A stretch of 64,000 nt of DNA from CAYTGM01 sp964437365 (GTDB taxonomy: Bacteria > Sumerlaeota > Sumerlaeia > SLMS01). The translations under genes and the position numbers were made by a program. Location: assembly GCA_964437365.1 (NCBI GenBank), contig CAYTGM010000001.1:248001-312000 (forward strand), read 5' to 3'. This document shows positions 36,669 through 44,277 of the stretch, in pieces. A model generated the notes under the pieces. It ran no database searches and was not told the origin of the DNA. It saw only the letters and a list, made by a program, of their open reading frames with translations. Position 1 is the stretch's first letter, and each line of letters begins with the position of its first letter.

Positions 36669-38459
36669 ATGACAGATAAACAGAAACTTCGCTCAGAAAT
36701 TGATAAGAAATATAAGTGGGATACGGATTCCATCTATTCCACTGTTGAAGAGTGGGAGGCAGATTTTGCAAAACTCCTGCCTTTGCTTGAGCCAATTAAA
36801 GCGCTCAAAGGCCAGCTGAACTCCCCTGATAAAGTTGCTCAGGTGCTTGAGGCCGACGACGAGATCGGCCTTCTTCTCGACAAAGTCTATCTTTACGCCC
36901 ATATGCTTGAGGATCAGGACACCAGCGTCGGTGAAAATCAGGCGCGCATGAGTAAGGTTCGTGCTGTCTATGCGCAGATCGTCGGAGAGACCGCGTGGAT
37001 ACAGCCTGAGATTCTTTCTCAGTCAGATCAGACTCTGAATCAATGGATTCAGCACAAGGCCCTCGAACCTCATAAGAGGACCCTCGAACTTCTCGTGCGC
37101 AGGAAGCCTTATACACTGAGTGAAAGTGAAGAAACGCTGCTGGGTCATGCAAGTGATCTCTTCCGTACGGCAAGTGAGGCCTTTGGAAAACTGACCAATG
37201 CTGATCTCACCTTTAAACCCGCTCTCGACCAGGAGGGGAAAGAGCACACCGTTACCAACGGCACCGCCTATACGCTTGCTCTCAGTCCCGACCGTACTCT
37301 CAGGGAAAATACCTTTCGTTCTCTATACGATGGTTATGAGAGTCATCAGAACACATTATGCTCTCTGCTGGCTGGGAATACAAAGAACCATGTGTTTAAT
37401 GCCAAGACGCGAGGATACGAAAGCTCTCTCGCAGCTTCACTTCATCATGACAACATTCCGACTGATGTCTATCACTCCTTGATCAAAGCGGTTAATGACG
37501 CCCTTCCTGACTATCACGATTATCTAAATCTACGCGCAGAAAAACTGGGACTCAAAGACGACCTGAACATGTGGGATATGCATGTTCCCCTCGTTCCTGA
37601 TTTCAAGCTGGATGTTGAGTGGGAACAATGTGAAGCCTGGATCAAGGAGTCCATCAAGCCGCTCGGAGATGAATATGCAGGTCAGGGTGCGGCTTCCTTT
37701 AACGAACGCTGGTACGATGTCTATGAGAACAAGGGAAAACGTTCCGGTGGTTATTCAACAGGAGCGTATGGAGAGAAGCCTTTCGTGCTTCTCAACTACC
37801 ATGGCACTTTGAGCGACGTCTTTACCGTGGCGCACGAGCTCGGTCACTCCATGCACACTTTCCTCAGCAATAAGAACCAGCCTTTCCGCTATGCGGGCTA
37901 TCCGATCTTTCTTGCAGAAATAGCAAGCACCACAAATGAAGCTCTACTGCATGATTATCTTGTTCGCACGAATGACGCCCCAAAACTGAAGGCATATCTG
38001 CTCAACCACCTTTGTGATTCGTTCCGTGGAACGCTGATTCGTCAGACCATGTTCGCCGAGTTTGAGTTGGAGATACATGATCGCCTGGAAAAAGGCGGAG
38101 CTCTCACATCGGAGAGTTTGAATGAATACTACTATGAGCTGAACGCCAAGTATCACGGAGACGTGATTAAAGCTGATGAGAAGATCGCGCTCGAGTGGTC
38201 ACGCATTCCTCACTTCTATTACAACTTTTATGTCTATAAATACGCAACCGGCTTTGCGGCGTCGCAGATTTTTGCTCAGCGTATTTTGAAGGGGGAAAGC
38301 GTTGATAAGTATCTTGGCTTTCTCAAGTCTGGTGGAAGCAAAGACCCACTTGATACCGTTCGCGATGCTGGTGTCGACCTTGCCGACCCAAAGGTTGTCG
38401 AGGATTGCTTCGGTGGCTTCCGGACGGCAGTGAAAGAGCTGCGTGACCTTCTAGGCTAA
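36669..38459 (+). CDS. pepF: Oligoendopeptidase F (M3 family metallopeptidase)
   Basis: A 596-aa cytoplasmic zinc peptidase that cuts oligopeptides. The zinc site is HELGHSMH (H389-H393 with E390), and the third ligand lies in EIASTTNEALLHDYL about 26 residues on. Family-typical segments are RKPYTLSESEETLLG near 148-162, SGGYSTGAYGEKPFVLLNYHGTLSDVFTVAHELGH before the site, and RQTMFAEFELEIHDRLEKG after it. Length is as expected. The gene stands alone on the plus strand between members 1 and 5 of the paralogue family, without visible functional link to them. A hairpin terminator follows at 38489. Confidence 0.96.
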   Translation: MTDKQKLRSEIDKKYKWDTDSIYSTVEEWEADFAKLLPLLEPIKALKGQLNSPDKVAQVLEADDEIGLLLDKVYLYAHMLEDQDTSVGENQARMSKVRAVYAQIVGETAWIQPEILSQSDQTLNQWIQHKALEPHKRTLELLVRRKPYTLSESEETLLGHASDLFRTASEAFGKLTNADLTFKPALDQEGKEHTVTNGTAYTLALSPDRTLRENTFRSLYDGYESHQNTLCSLLAGNTKNHVFNAKTRGYESSLAASLHHDNIPTDVYHSLIKAVNDALPDYHDYLNLRAEKLGLKDDLNMWDMHVPLVPDFKLDVEWEQCEAWIKESIKPLGDEYAGQGAASFNERWYDVYENKGKRSGGYSTGAYGEKPFVLLNYHGTLSDVFTVAHELGHSMHTFLSNKNQPFRYAGYPIFLAEIASTTNEALLHDYLVRTNDAPKLKAYLLNHLCDSFRGTLIRQTMFAEFELEIHDRLEKGGALTSESLNEYYYELNAKYHGDVIKADEKIALEWSRIPHFYYNFYVYKYATGFAASQIFAQRILKGESVDKYLGFLKSGGSKDPLDTVRDAGVDLADPKVVEDCFGGFRTAVKELRDLLG

Positions 38460-38488
38460 GCGGCCTTAATTACAACGACATTTATGAT

Positions 38489-38516
38489 GGGCGGAGTTTC
38501 TCAGGAAACTTCGCCC
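38489..38516 (+). terminator. Terminator hairpin after pepF
   Basis: GGGCGGAGTTT (38489-38499) pairs with AAACTTCGCCC (38506-38516), an 11-bp stem with one G:U pair around a CTCAGG loop, 29 bp after the pepF stop. The following tract TTGCTTAT has only a modest T-run. Its right arm is part of a 21-bp sequence repeated exactly at 40080-40100. Confidence 0.75.
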
Positions 38517-38520
38517 TTGC
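38500..38520 (+). repeat. 21-bp direct repeat, left copy
   Basis: Begins CTCAGGAAAC and ends GCCCTTGC; identical over 21 bases to 40080-40100 in the same orientation. It includes the loop and right arm of the pepF terminator. Confidence 0.85.
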
Positions 38521-38592
38521 TTATATAAGTATTGGGGCGATATTCAAGTACTCTATTAATTGCGGTCTTCTTTGTGATCGGATAATTTATTA

Positions 38593-39912
38593 TTATTTCT
38601 TTCTCTCCGAATGAAAGAGACTTAGTGGGAACGGAGGAAAGCGAGTGATCGTGCCTTCCGGTGGCGCTGGGAGTGAACTACTGACCATATACCTCCGGCT
38701 TAACTTTGAAATCTTAATATGATCGAGAGCCTCAGGAGGGCCGGCTGCTACCAGATGATGCAGTAGCGTCCAATCTCGCATCACGATTTGATCCTGTAGC
38801 CTTAAATTGTTATCGTATAGTTCAATGAGCCAGGGACCTTCAATCTCCGCTCCCGCTGCCAGAATGAGAACAGAAAACTGATTAAGAGAGGATTCGATTC
38901 GGAAGAATCGGGGCAGGGGAGAGTAGCCAGTATGAATCCACCCAAGTGGAGCAATGGGCCTGTCGCGGTGAAGAGGAGTTGATGCCAGAACGCTAGAGCC
39001 ATATAGATCATTTTCATTGGAGGTGCTCTGGGCATAGCCACCAGTAATTACTACTTCCTTGGTATGCAACCCATCTCGAGAGAAGACAGTTCCCTCTTTA
39101 AGGTTGAAGAGAGATCCATCATCTTCATGACGTTGAAGAATAATCTTATAATCAAGGGCTATCTCCCTGCGTATAGATACGGTATGATAGAGGTAGTACC
39201 TGTTTGGCCCGAGTCTCTTCCATGAGAAATCGGGAGATTGACTGACTTCATCTCCTGTGGATTGGTTATAGATTCTAAAATCGGTTGCTGTTAGTTTTTT
39301 GTTTGAAGTTGTCGTCATAATGAGTCCGACAACTGGAGATTTAGACAACTTCCAACCTGCTCCAAGGTTCAAGTCGCGCGGTTGAAGACTGTCCTTTTCT
39401 ACCTTAAGAAAACAGAAGTCGTCGACAGGTTCCATGTCAGGAGTGTATACAGATAGTTCATAGTTGATCTGCTTATTGGTTAGCTGTGGAACAGACCAGA
39501 CAATAGCTTCGATTGAAATTATTGCATCATCGGGCAATGCGAACTGCTGGTTTGCAGTTTTCTCTAATTCTAAAGGCGACTCAACTTCTCTGGCGGTTTT
39601 TGTTTCTCCTCCATACTTCCGGTGGATATCCTCGTCTTCCAATACACGAAACTCAGTAACCGAAAGGCGCGAAGAAGCTTTATTCCTCTGCTTTACGGCT
39701 TGGATCGCAGTCAGTTTGATTGTATCTTTCAGTATCCCCGAGGTTGGGTACATCTGTGATGTTTGACGCCAGTACTTGACAACCTGTTCTTCGCGTTCTC
39801 CATGCGACGAAGATCTATCATTGCGATGCTCACGAGGGATGAAAACGAAGAAAGTTACCACGAGGATCAACACAGATACATTGATAGATGCTTTGAGAAA
39901 ACGTCGAGACAA
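38593..39912 (-). CDS. Exported single-pass protein, paralogue family member 5 (short form)
   Basis: 439 aa from a TTG at 39912 with CGGAGAA upstream. N-terminal MSRRFLKAS is followed by a helix (INVSVLILVVTFFVFI). Family blocks are recognisable: DDAIISIEAIVWSVPQ, PVVGLIMTTTSNKKL with TDFRIYNQSTGDEVSQS, NRYYLYHTVSIRREIALDYKIIL, GLHTKEVVITGG and LDHIKISKLSRRYMVSSSLPAPP. The C-terminal NNLDIV ... TLREI module of the other members is missing; the protein ends shortly after block D. It is separated from the other four by pepF, and the gene lies between two copies of a 21-bp direct repeat, which suggests a later insertion of this copy. Function unknown. Confidence 0.72.
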   Translation of the reverse strand: MSRRFLKASINVSVLILVVTFFVFIPREHRNDRSSSHGEREEQVVKYWRQTSQMYPTSGILKDTIKLTAIQAVKQRNKASSRLSVTEFRVLEDEDIHRKYGGETKTAREVESPLELEKTANQQFALPDDAIISIEAIVWSVPQLTNKQINYELSVYTPDMEPVDDFCFLKVEKDSLQPRDLNLGAGWKLSKSPVVGLIMTTTSNKKLTATDFRIYNQSTGDEVSQSPDFSWKRLGPNRYYLYHTVSIRREIALDYKIILQRHEDDGSLFNLKEGTVFSRDGLHTKEVVITGGYAQSTSNENDLYGSSVLASTPLHRDRPIAPLGWIHTGYSPLPRFFRIESSLNQFSVLILAAGAEIEGPWLIELYDNNLRLQDQIVMRDWTLLHHLVAAGPPEALDHIKISKLSRRYMVSSSLPAPPEGTITRFPPFPLSLFHSERKK

Positions 39913-40079
39913 ACTGGAATTCTCCGGTGATGAGACAGATTGAAAAACATCGCTGCCTTGAAAGCATCATCTATAATTGATTTGGTTACAAACGAATTAC
40001 AGCTTAGTGAGAAGTTAGATTTCTCGAGAGTTTGAGGAAGTGGGAAATCTTGTTCACAGGACGGTCAGCAAATGCAGAC

Positions 40080-40100
40080 CTCAGGAAACTTCGCCCTTGC
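40080..40100 (+). repeat. 21-bp direct repeat, right copy
   Basis: Identical to 38500-38520. This copy forms the last codons and stop of the gene at 40081-41313 (it encodes the ending R-K-G-E-V-S on the minus strand). Confidence 0.85.
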
Positions 40101-41313
40101 GCGTTCTCAGAGCTCCCCGGTTTTCCAGCTCGTCCTTGAGCTGAAGCATCTCGCGGTCTGTCTTCTTCAGCATGAGACACTGCTTGCAAAAGGTAAGAGC
40201 TGTCGCCGTATCTCCCTCAGCGAGGTAAGCGTGCGTGATATCCTTATAGATCAGAAGCGTCAGATCTGGAATGAGGTCACGACTGGGGGAGGCAAGAAAT
40301 CGGAGCACGTCCCCCTCAAACTGCGAGCGTTTTTCGGAATGAGCAATGATCTCTTTGCCAAAGTCGACGCATTTACGCAGCTCTCTGTAGATATAGCGCA
40401 GTATGTGCAGGGGGAGACCGGTGCGTATACCGGTTCGCATGACATCCACCAGAAAACCAAACTCTTGTGGGTCGATCCAGTTTCGACGGACCATTTCTCC
40501 TGTGGCCGTTGAGTACTTGTAATTCAGCAGCTGCATGCAGTGGCTGATCCACGTGTTATAGATGATCTTGACGTAGGTATAGACTGTTTTGGTGTATTCA
40601 CCCCCATCCTCTACGACTTCTTTAATATTGGGGATTCGCTTGGCCAGAACAATGGCAAGCTCCTCGCACTCAAACAGCATATTTTCCGGCGGAATCCCGC
40701 GCGCTCTATTAAACTCTCCACCTGCCTCAATGATTTCGGAGGCAGCTCTAAGAACGGATTCATTTAATGGGTGCTTCAGAAAATAGTCGAAGATGATATG
40801 GTAGGCTTCATGGAACTCCTTTTCATGAAGTCGCTGCCGGGCATAGGTAATTGCTTCTCCCGGTGAATCTGCATGTTCTAATTCCCGGTAGTGACGCAGT
40901 TCCTCGTTTGATGGACGTTCTATACGGATATCTTTAGTGGAGGCTTTCTTGTGGACGATACCGGAGGAGCTGGGTGGGTCAGCCAGATCATTCTTCTTGA
41001 AGGATTTACTATAGACACCAGATGGACTGGAAGGAGGATCGGGTTCAGGTTGTTCTTCAAGCTCATCACCGAGAACGATGAGTGATCGGACCCGTTCAAC
41101 ACCCAGCTTGGCGAGTATCTGGATCGTTCCTCGGAATTCTTGAACTGAGGGATGTTGGTGTTTCCCGACGTCTTCGGGTCTCAGGCCGCTCAAAAAAATG
41201 TTAAAGTAACCGCGGCGACTCAGGAATCGATGGTCAGGAGTGTCGATACCGAGCAGAATCAAAAAATCCCGGCAACGCTTTAGATCATCCCTGCTGAGTT
41301 CGTTTACATCCAT
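40081..41313 (-). CDS. Uncharacterised helical (TPR-like) protein
   Basis: A 410-aa soluble protein with an ATG at 41313 and GGGAGAGG upstream. The first 85 residues (MDVNELSRDDLKRCRDFLILLGID ...) form a compact, charged domain. A proline/serine-rich linker follows (about 88-130, DPPSSPSGVYSKSFKK), and then a long all-helical part. Helix pairs such as YARQRLHEKEFHEAYHIIFDYFLKHP and the last DITHAYLAEGDTATALTFCKQCL read like tetratricopeptide repeats. I do not recognise the family. No signal peptide is seen, so it is likely cytoplasmic and scaffolding. Its 3' end carries one copy of the 21-bp repeat, and it may once have been directly convergent with pepF. Confidence 0.72.
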   Translation of the reverse strand: MDVNELSRDDLKRCRDFLILLGIDTPDHRFLSRRGYFNIFLSGLRPEDVGKHQHPSVQEFRGTIQILAKLGVERVRSLIVLGDELEEQPEPDPPSSPSGVYSKSFKKNDLADPPSSSGIVHKKASTKDIRIERPSNEELRHYRELEHADSPGEAITYARQRLHEKEFHEAYHIIFDYFLKHPLNESVLRAASEIIEAGGEFNRARGIPPENMLFECEELAIVLAKRIPNIKEVVEDGGEYTKTVYTYVKIIYNTWISHCMQLLNYKYSTATGEMVRRNWIDPQEFGFLVDVMRTGIRTGLPLHILRYIYRELRKCVDFGKEIIAHSEKRSQFEGDVLRFLASPSRDLIPDLTLLIYKDITHAYLAEGDTATALTFCKQCLMLKKTDREMLQLKDELENRGALRTRKGEVS

Positions 41314-41809
41314 GGTCGAGCCTCTCCCTCACCACAAAAAATTAAAACCTCAATGGTATAAACCCTACTAATCGATAGGAACGATGTCAATCAGAGGGGA
41401 AATTGTTTTTCCGGTCGCAAAAATACGGATTTTAAAGCGGAACTACCCTGTTTCAACCAGATTTCAGCTTAGTTTCATGCTGTATTCCAATGCAGGCGGA
41501 AAGCAGGCTGAATGCAGGCGGGAAGCAGGAAGGAAGCAGGATGATCAGGATCTTGTCGACCGTTGAAGGAGCACAAATTTCATTGATAAGATCAACGTAC
41601 ACAGCGAAACAGGCCGTTTCCTGGTCCAGGTTGATGGCCCGCACATGCCGTATGGGTCGATATTATCCTGCCGGCGTTTGCTGATGGTGCTGTTCCGAGG
41701 CTTTCAGGCGTTCAGAGTTATTGCTCGCAGCCAGCCTACGATGTAGTAGGACGACTGAAGATCATTCCAATATATCAGTTGTCTGCTGGGGGTCTTCCAA
41801 CATCTATTA
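41314..41809. other. Gap with RHS-upstream remnants and short tandem repeat
   Basis: No intact gene is seen in this 500-bp stretch. It holds 2.4 copies of a 22-bp repeat at 41489-41540. Short open fragments such as FIDKINVHSETGRFLVQVDG (about 41578-41637) look like decayed coding DNA, perhaps from a longer RHS gene that once ran into the next frame. Confidence 0.5.
41489..41540 (+). repeat. 22-bp tandem repeat, about 2.4 copies
   Basis: Units AATGCAGGCGGAAAGCAGGC (41489-41508 shown) and AATGCAGGCGGGAAGCAGGA (from 41511) follow at 22-bp spacing, then a partial GAAGCAGG. The block is purine-rich and non-coding. Confidence 0.7.
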
Positions 41810-42958
41810 GTGCGGACTGGCTTACGTGAACGGCGCCGAATCGGCGTTCAGCGTTCCCAGGGGGCGTATACCTCGTTAAAGCTTACAGGTCCATCCAGAT
41901 GCAATCGTCGGGTCAATCTTCGGTTTAATAACGGAACCAACAGCTTTTCCGGTAGTGATTATCAGGTTTATCTGGGTGCTGACCTTGCAGACGGTGAATG
42001 GCATCGTGTGCAGGCCAACCTTCAAGACATCATAACGGACCTAACGCCTGGAGTGAACTACACCTATTGCTATGGATTGAGCGTCTGGACTTCACGTGCT
42101 TGGATCGACGATATTCGCTTGTCAGATTCCATCACCGTTGAGCACAATACACTCGGTGGTGGCAGCATTGCCCATATACTCCGCAACAGGACCTACAACG
42201 TGAGCGGGACACTCCCAACAGCGACTGACAGATGGTTTCATTACGATCAGGTGGGATCTTTGATTGCCAAGACAGACAGCAATGGGAACAGCATCGTCGA
42301 TACAGACTATCAGGACGCCTTCGGTAATGTAACGTCGGGTTGGACTAGCGGAGAGTGGAATGATAGCTACGCCGGACGCGACGGCTGGCACCATAACACC
42401 AAAGAGTTCGGCGGAGATTCAGGACTTGTCTATATGTATCAGAGGTGGTATATGCCCGAGCTAGGGATCTTTGTGAGTCAGGCACCGTATCCAGAAGATA
42501 TTGAACACCAGTATACATTCGCAGAGAGTTCACCTGTCTTCTTAACAGATCCAAGAGGTGAGATGATATTAATTCCAATTCTACCTTCAGATCTTCCAGA
42601 AAATCCAGTGGATTTGGATTGTGTTAGAAGAGCGGCGACTACCGCCCAGAGGGCAGCGGATTCATCTGGATTACCCGGGATGCACGGAGGGCAACAGGAT
42701 GCATATCGGCATTGTGTATGGATGTGCCTTGCTTCAAAAACCTGTGGAAACCTGTCGGATTGGATAGCAGGTACTGGACACGAATTCTTTTCCAATGGGG
42801 GAGTTCCGATGTATTCTACTCCTGATGAATCTATGATGGATTTGCACAATAATGAAGAAGGAAGAAAACTCGGTCAAGAATGTGGATCGAACTGCGACCA
42901 AGGATGTAGATCAAAATTGGCGAATGGCGAACTTGTAACTCTTCCCTGGGGTCTGTAG
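41810..42958 (+). CDS. RHS C-terminal fragment with toxin-like tail
   Basis: 382 aa from a GTG at 41810; no signal or plausible N-terminal domain, so this is probably the surviving 3' part of a much longer RHS gene. Residues 36-115 are beta-rich (WHRVQANLQD, WIDDIRLSDSITV). The RHS core is clear: FHYDQVGSLIAKTDSNGNS (143-161), then YQRWYMPELGIFVSQAP (210-226) and YTFAESSPVFLTDPRG (235-250). After this boundary the tail 265-382 is a separate domain with six cysteines and the motifs DAYRHCVW (297-304), GHEFF (323-327) and MDLHNNEEGRKLG (343-355). The DxxRHxxW ... HE ... MDxxNN pattern is known to me from tails of polymorphic toxins and related orphan domains; its activity is unknown. The next gene looks like its immunity partner. 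Confidence 0.65.
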   Translation: MRTGLRERRRIGVQRSQGAYTSLKLTGPSRCNRRVNLRFNNGTNSFSGSDYQVYLGADLADGEWHRVQANLQDIITDLTPGVNYTYCYGLSVWTSRAWIDDIRLSDSITVEHNTLGGGSIAHILRNRTYNVSGTLPTATDRWFHYDQVGSLIAKTDSNGNSIVDTDYQDAFGNVTSGWTSGEWNDSYAGRDGWHHNTKEFGGDSGLVYMYQRWYMPELGIFVSQAPYPEDIEHQYTFAESSPVFLTDPRGEMILIPILPSDLPENPVDLDCVRRAATTAQRAADSSGLPGMHGGQQDAYRHCVWMCLASKTCGNLSDWIAGTGHEFFSNGGVPMYSTPDESMMDLHNNEEGRKLGQECGSNCDQGCRSKLANGELVTLPWGL

Positions 42959-43016
42959 TTGCGGCACCCGCAAGTTGTGCCGAGTAAGTGAATAAGAAAA
43001 GAAAGGAGTTGCCAAG

Positions 43017-43367
43017 GTGAGTGCAAGCAGGGTGAGACGCAAAGTGCTTCTAGTCATTGCGGGGATTGTTCTGGCGATTGTAATCTTAAACGTCATTGTT
43101 TTTGTATCATTCTTATATACAAACTCTACCTATAAAGACTGCGTTCGAGAGTTACAAATAGGATTTTCTTCAATATCAGTTGGGTCAACAAAAGAAGATG
43201 TTGTTTCTGCTATGAAAATGGAACCAGCAATTATTTCACAGCGTGTTGAAAGCCCGCACATATCAGAAGTATGGACTTTTTCCTGCAAAACTTACGGTAC
43301 TCACTTTGCTGTTAACTTCGATAATTCAGGCCTTGTTGTAAATAAAGAAGAATACGATTTTCCATAG
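43017..43367 (+). CDS. Small membrane-anchored protein, candidate immunity protein
   Basis: 116 aa from a GTG at 43017 with AAAGGAG at 43001-43007. A basic N-terminus and one helix (VLLVIAGIVLAIVILNVIVFVSFLY) anchor an 80-residue domain outside the cytoplasm. The pattern ISVGSTKEDVVSAMKMEP ... EVWTFSC ... HFAVNFDNSGLVV follows the BamE/SmpA-like fold ('GmtkeeV...lG.P ... W.Y ... v.Fd..G.v'). Position 58 bp after the RHS toxin-like gene on the same strand suggests the immunity partner, with the anchored domain meeting the toxin in the periplasm. This is inference; the fold assignment rests on pattern only. Confidence 0.6.
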   Translation: MSASRVRRKVLLVIAGIVLAIVILNVIVFVSFLYTNSTYKDCVRELQIGFSSISVGSTKEDVVSAMKMEPAIISQRVESPHISEVWTFSCKTYGTHFAVNFDNSGLVVNKEEYDFP

Positions 43368-44043
43368 GCTATATCCATTTAGGTTGGGGGAAGGTATTAC
43401 CCTGAAGCCCTCCCAACCCCACCATCAATTCCCCCGTCCAAATAACTCGGATATCACTATAATGTCACTGCCCATGCAAAGCACCGCAAACCATCGCAAA
43501 GCATGGGCAGCTATACATCTGACGCAAATCATTCATCGCGCTCGTCTTAAGTTCGTAACTTCAGTCAAATTAGCGCTATACAAAATAGCGGTCAAACGCA
43601 TTCGTCATGCTCTGGTCGGCGGTTTAAATCCGTTTTTCGTTTTCATATTGAAATGAATAGATAATATTTTCTCTGCGCCTCTGCGCGATATATTCTCTAT
43701 GAGCTGCGTAGAAAGTGAATACTTTAGACATGATGTACATGATAGACAAGATGGTGAAGGTTTTCGTTTGAGTTGTATCTGCTGAAGGTGAAGCGTAAGC
43801 GTCGTTTCATTAACATCCGTTAGTTGTTGACGTGTGGTCAAGCTGTTGTCTATCTTCGGGGTTTTCTATTCTTTCCTTGGAGATGATAACGAAGGCCAAT
43901 AGAAGCAAAGGCGCCGAGTTCTGGCGCGAACAGTTTCAAGCCATGCACAACACATTCGAGAAGTCATTATAGACCGAGGTATAATCGGTGGTCATTCGAT
44001 TGAATATGTGGTTTTTTAGTAGATAACAGGTTTTCCCTTAACT
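43368..44043. other. Accessory intergenic DNA with palindromes
   Basis: No convincing gene. It contains a strong inverted repeat at 43468-43510 and a CTCTGCGCCTCTGCGCG stretch at 43671-43687. That kind of stretch recurs between genes of many unrelated bacteria. Base composition and the absence of codon structure suggest decayed accessory DNA continuing into the RHS remnant at 44044. Confidence 0.55.
43468..43510. repeat. Perfect 10-bp inverted repeat with 23-nt loop
   Basis: CTGCCCATGC (43468-43477) and GCATGGGCAG (43501-43510) flank a 23-nt loop with two GCAAA-type repeats (AAAGCACCGCAAACCATCGC). No T-tract follows, so it is not an ordinary terminator. Confidence 0.75.
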
Positions 44044-44256
44044 GCGCCGATCAGCGATCAGCGCTCCCAGGGGGGGCATTGCACTAAAGTACCAAGGCTC
44101 GCTGAAACGGGTTCGCACACGACTTCCGTAAAAAGGAGGAGGAGATTATTAAACCATCATCCTGTTCATCACGTAAATCCTGTCCGTTAACTCTCGTCTG
44201 AAACAAGAGGAGTCGACGATATTCGCTTGTCAGATTCTATCACCGTGGAGCAAAAT
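44044..44256 (+). pseudogene. Eroded second copy of the RHS fragment
   Basis: Two segments match the RHS gene at 41810-42958. First, 44044-44074 matches 41833-41864 (both containing CCCAGGGGG after GCGCCGA and TCAGCG). Second, 44213-44256 matches 42105-42148 with 41 of 44 bases the same (TCGACGATATTCGCTTGTCA is shared exactly). The distance between the two is about 100 bp shorter than in the intact copy, and no frame joins them. This is a deleted duplicate. Confidence 0.75.
44156..44185. repeat. CATCCTGTTCATC/AAATCCTGTCC dispersed repeat
   Basis: The sequence CATCCTGTTCATCACGTAAA followed by TCCTGTCC resembles the 'ATCCTGTxAATC' type of repeat that occurs between genes in many bacterial phyla. 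Recalled from general knowledge, not searched. Confidence 0.4.
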
Positions 44257-44277
44257 GCTTTGATTGGTTGCTGTTTA

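Noticed and set aside
41384..41566. 60-codon frame upstream of the RHS fragment
   Set aside because: It crosses the 22-bp tandem repeat and shows no coding pattern.
43384..43656. 90-codon frame after the immunity gene
   Set aside because: It runs through the 43468-43510 palindrome and has no ribosome site or plausible composition.
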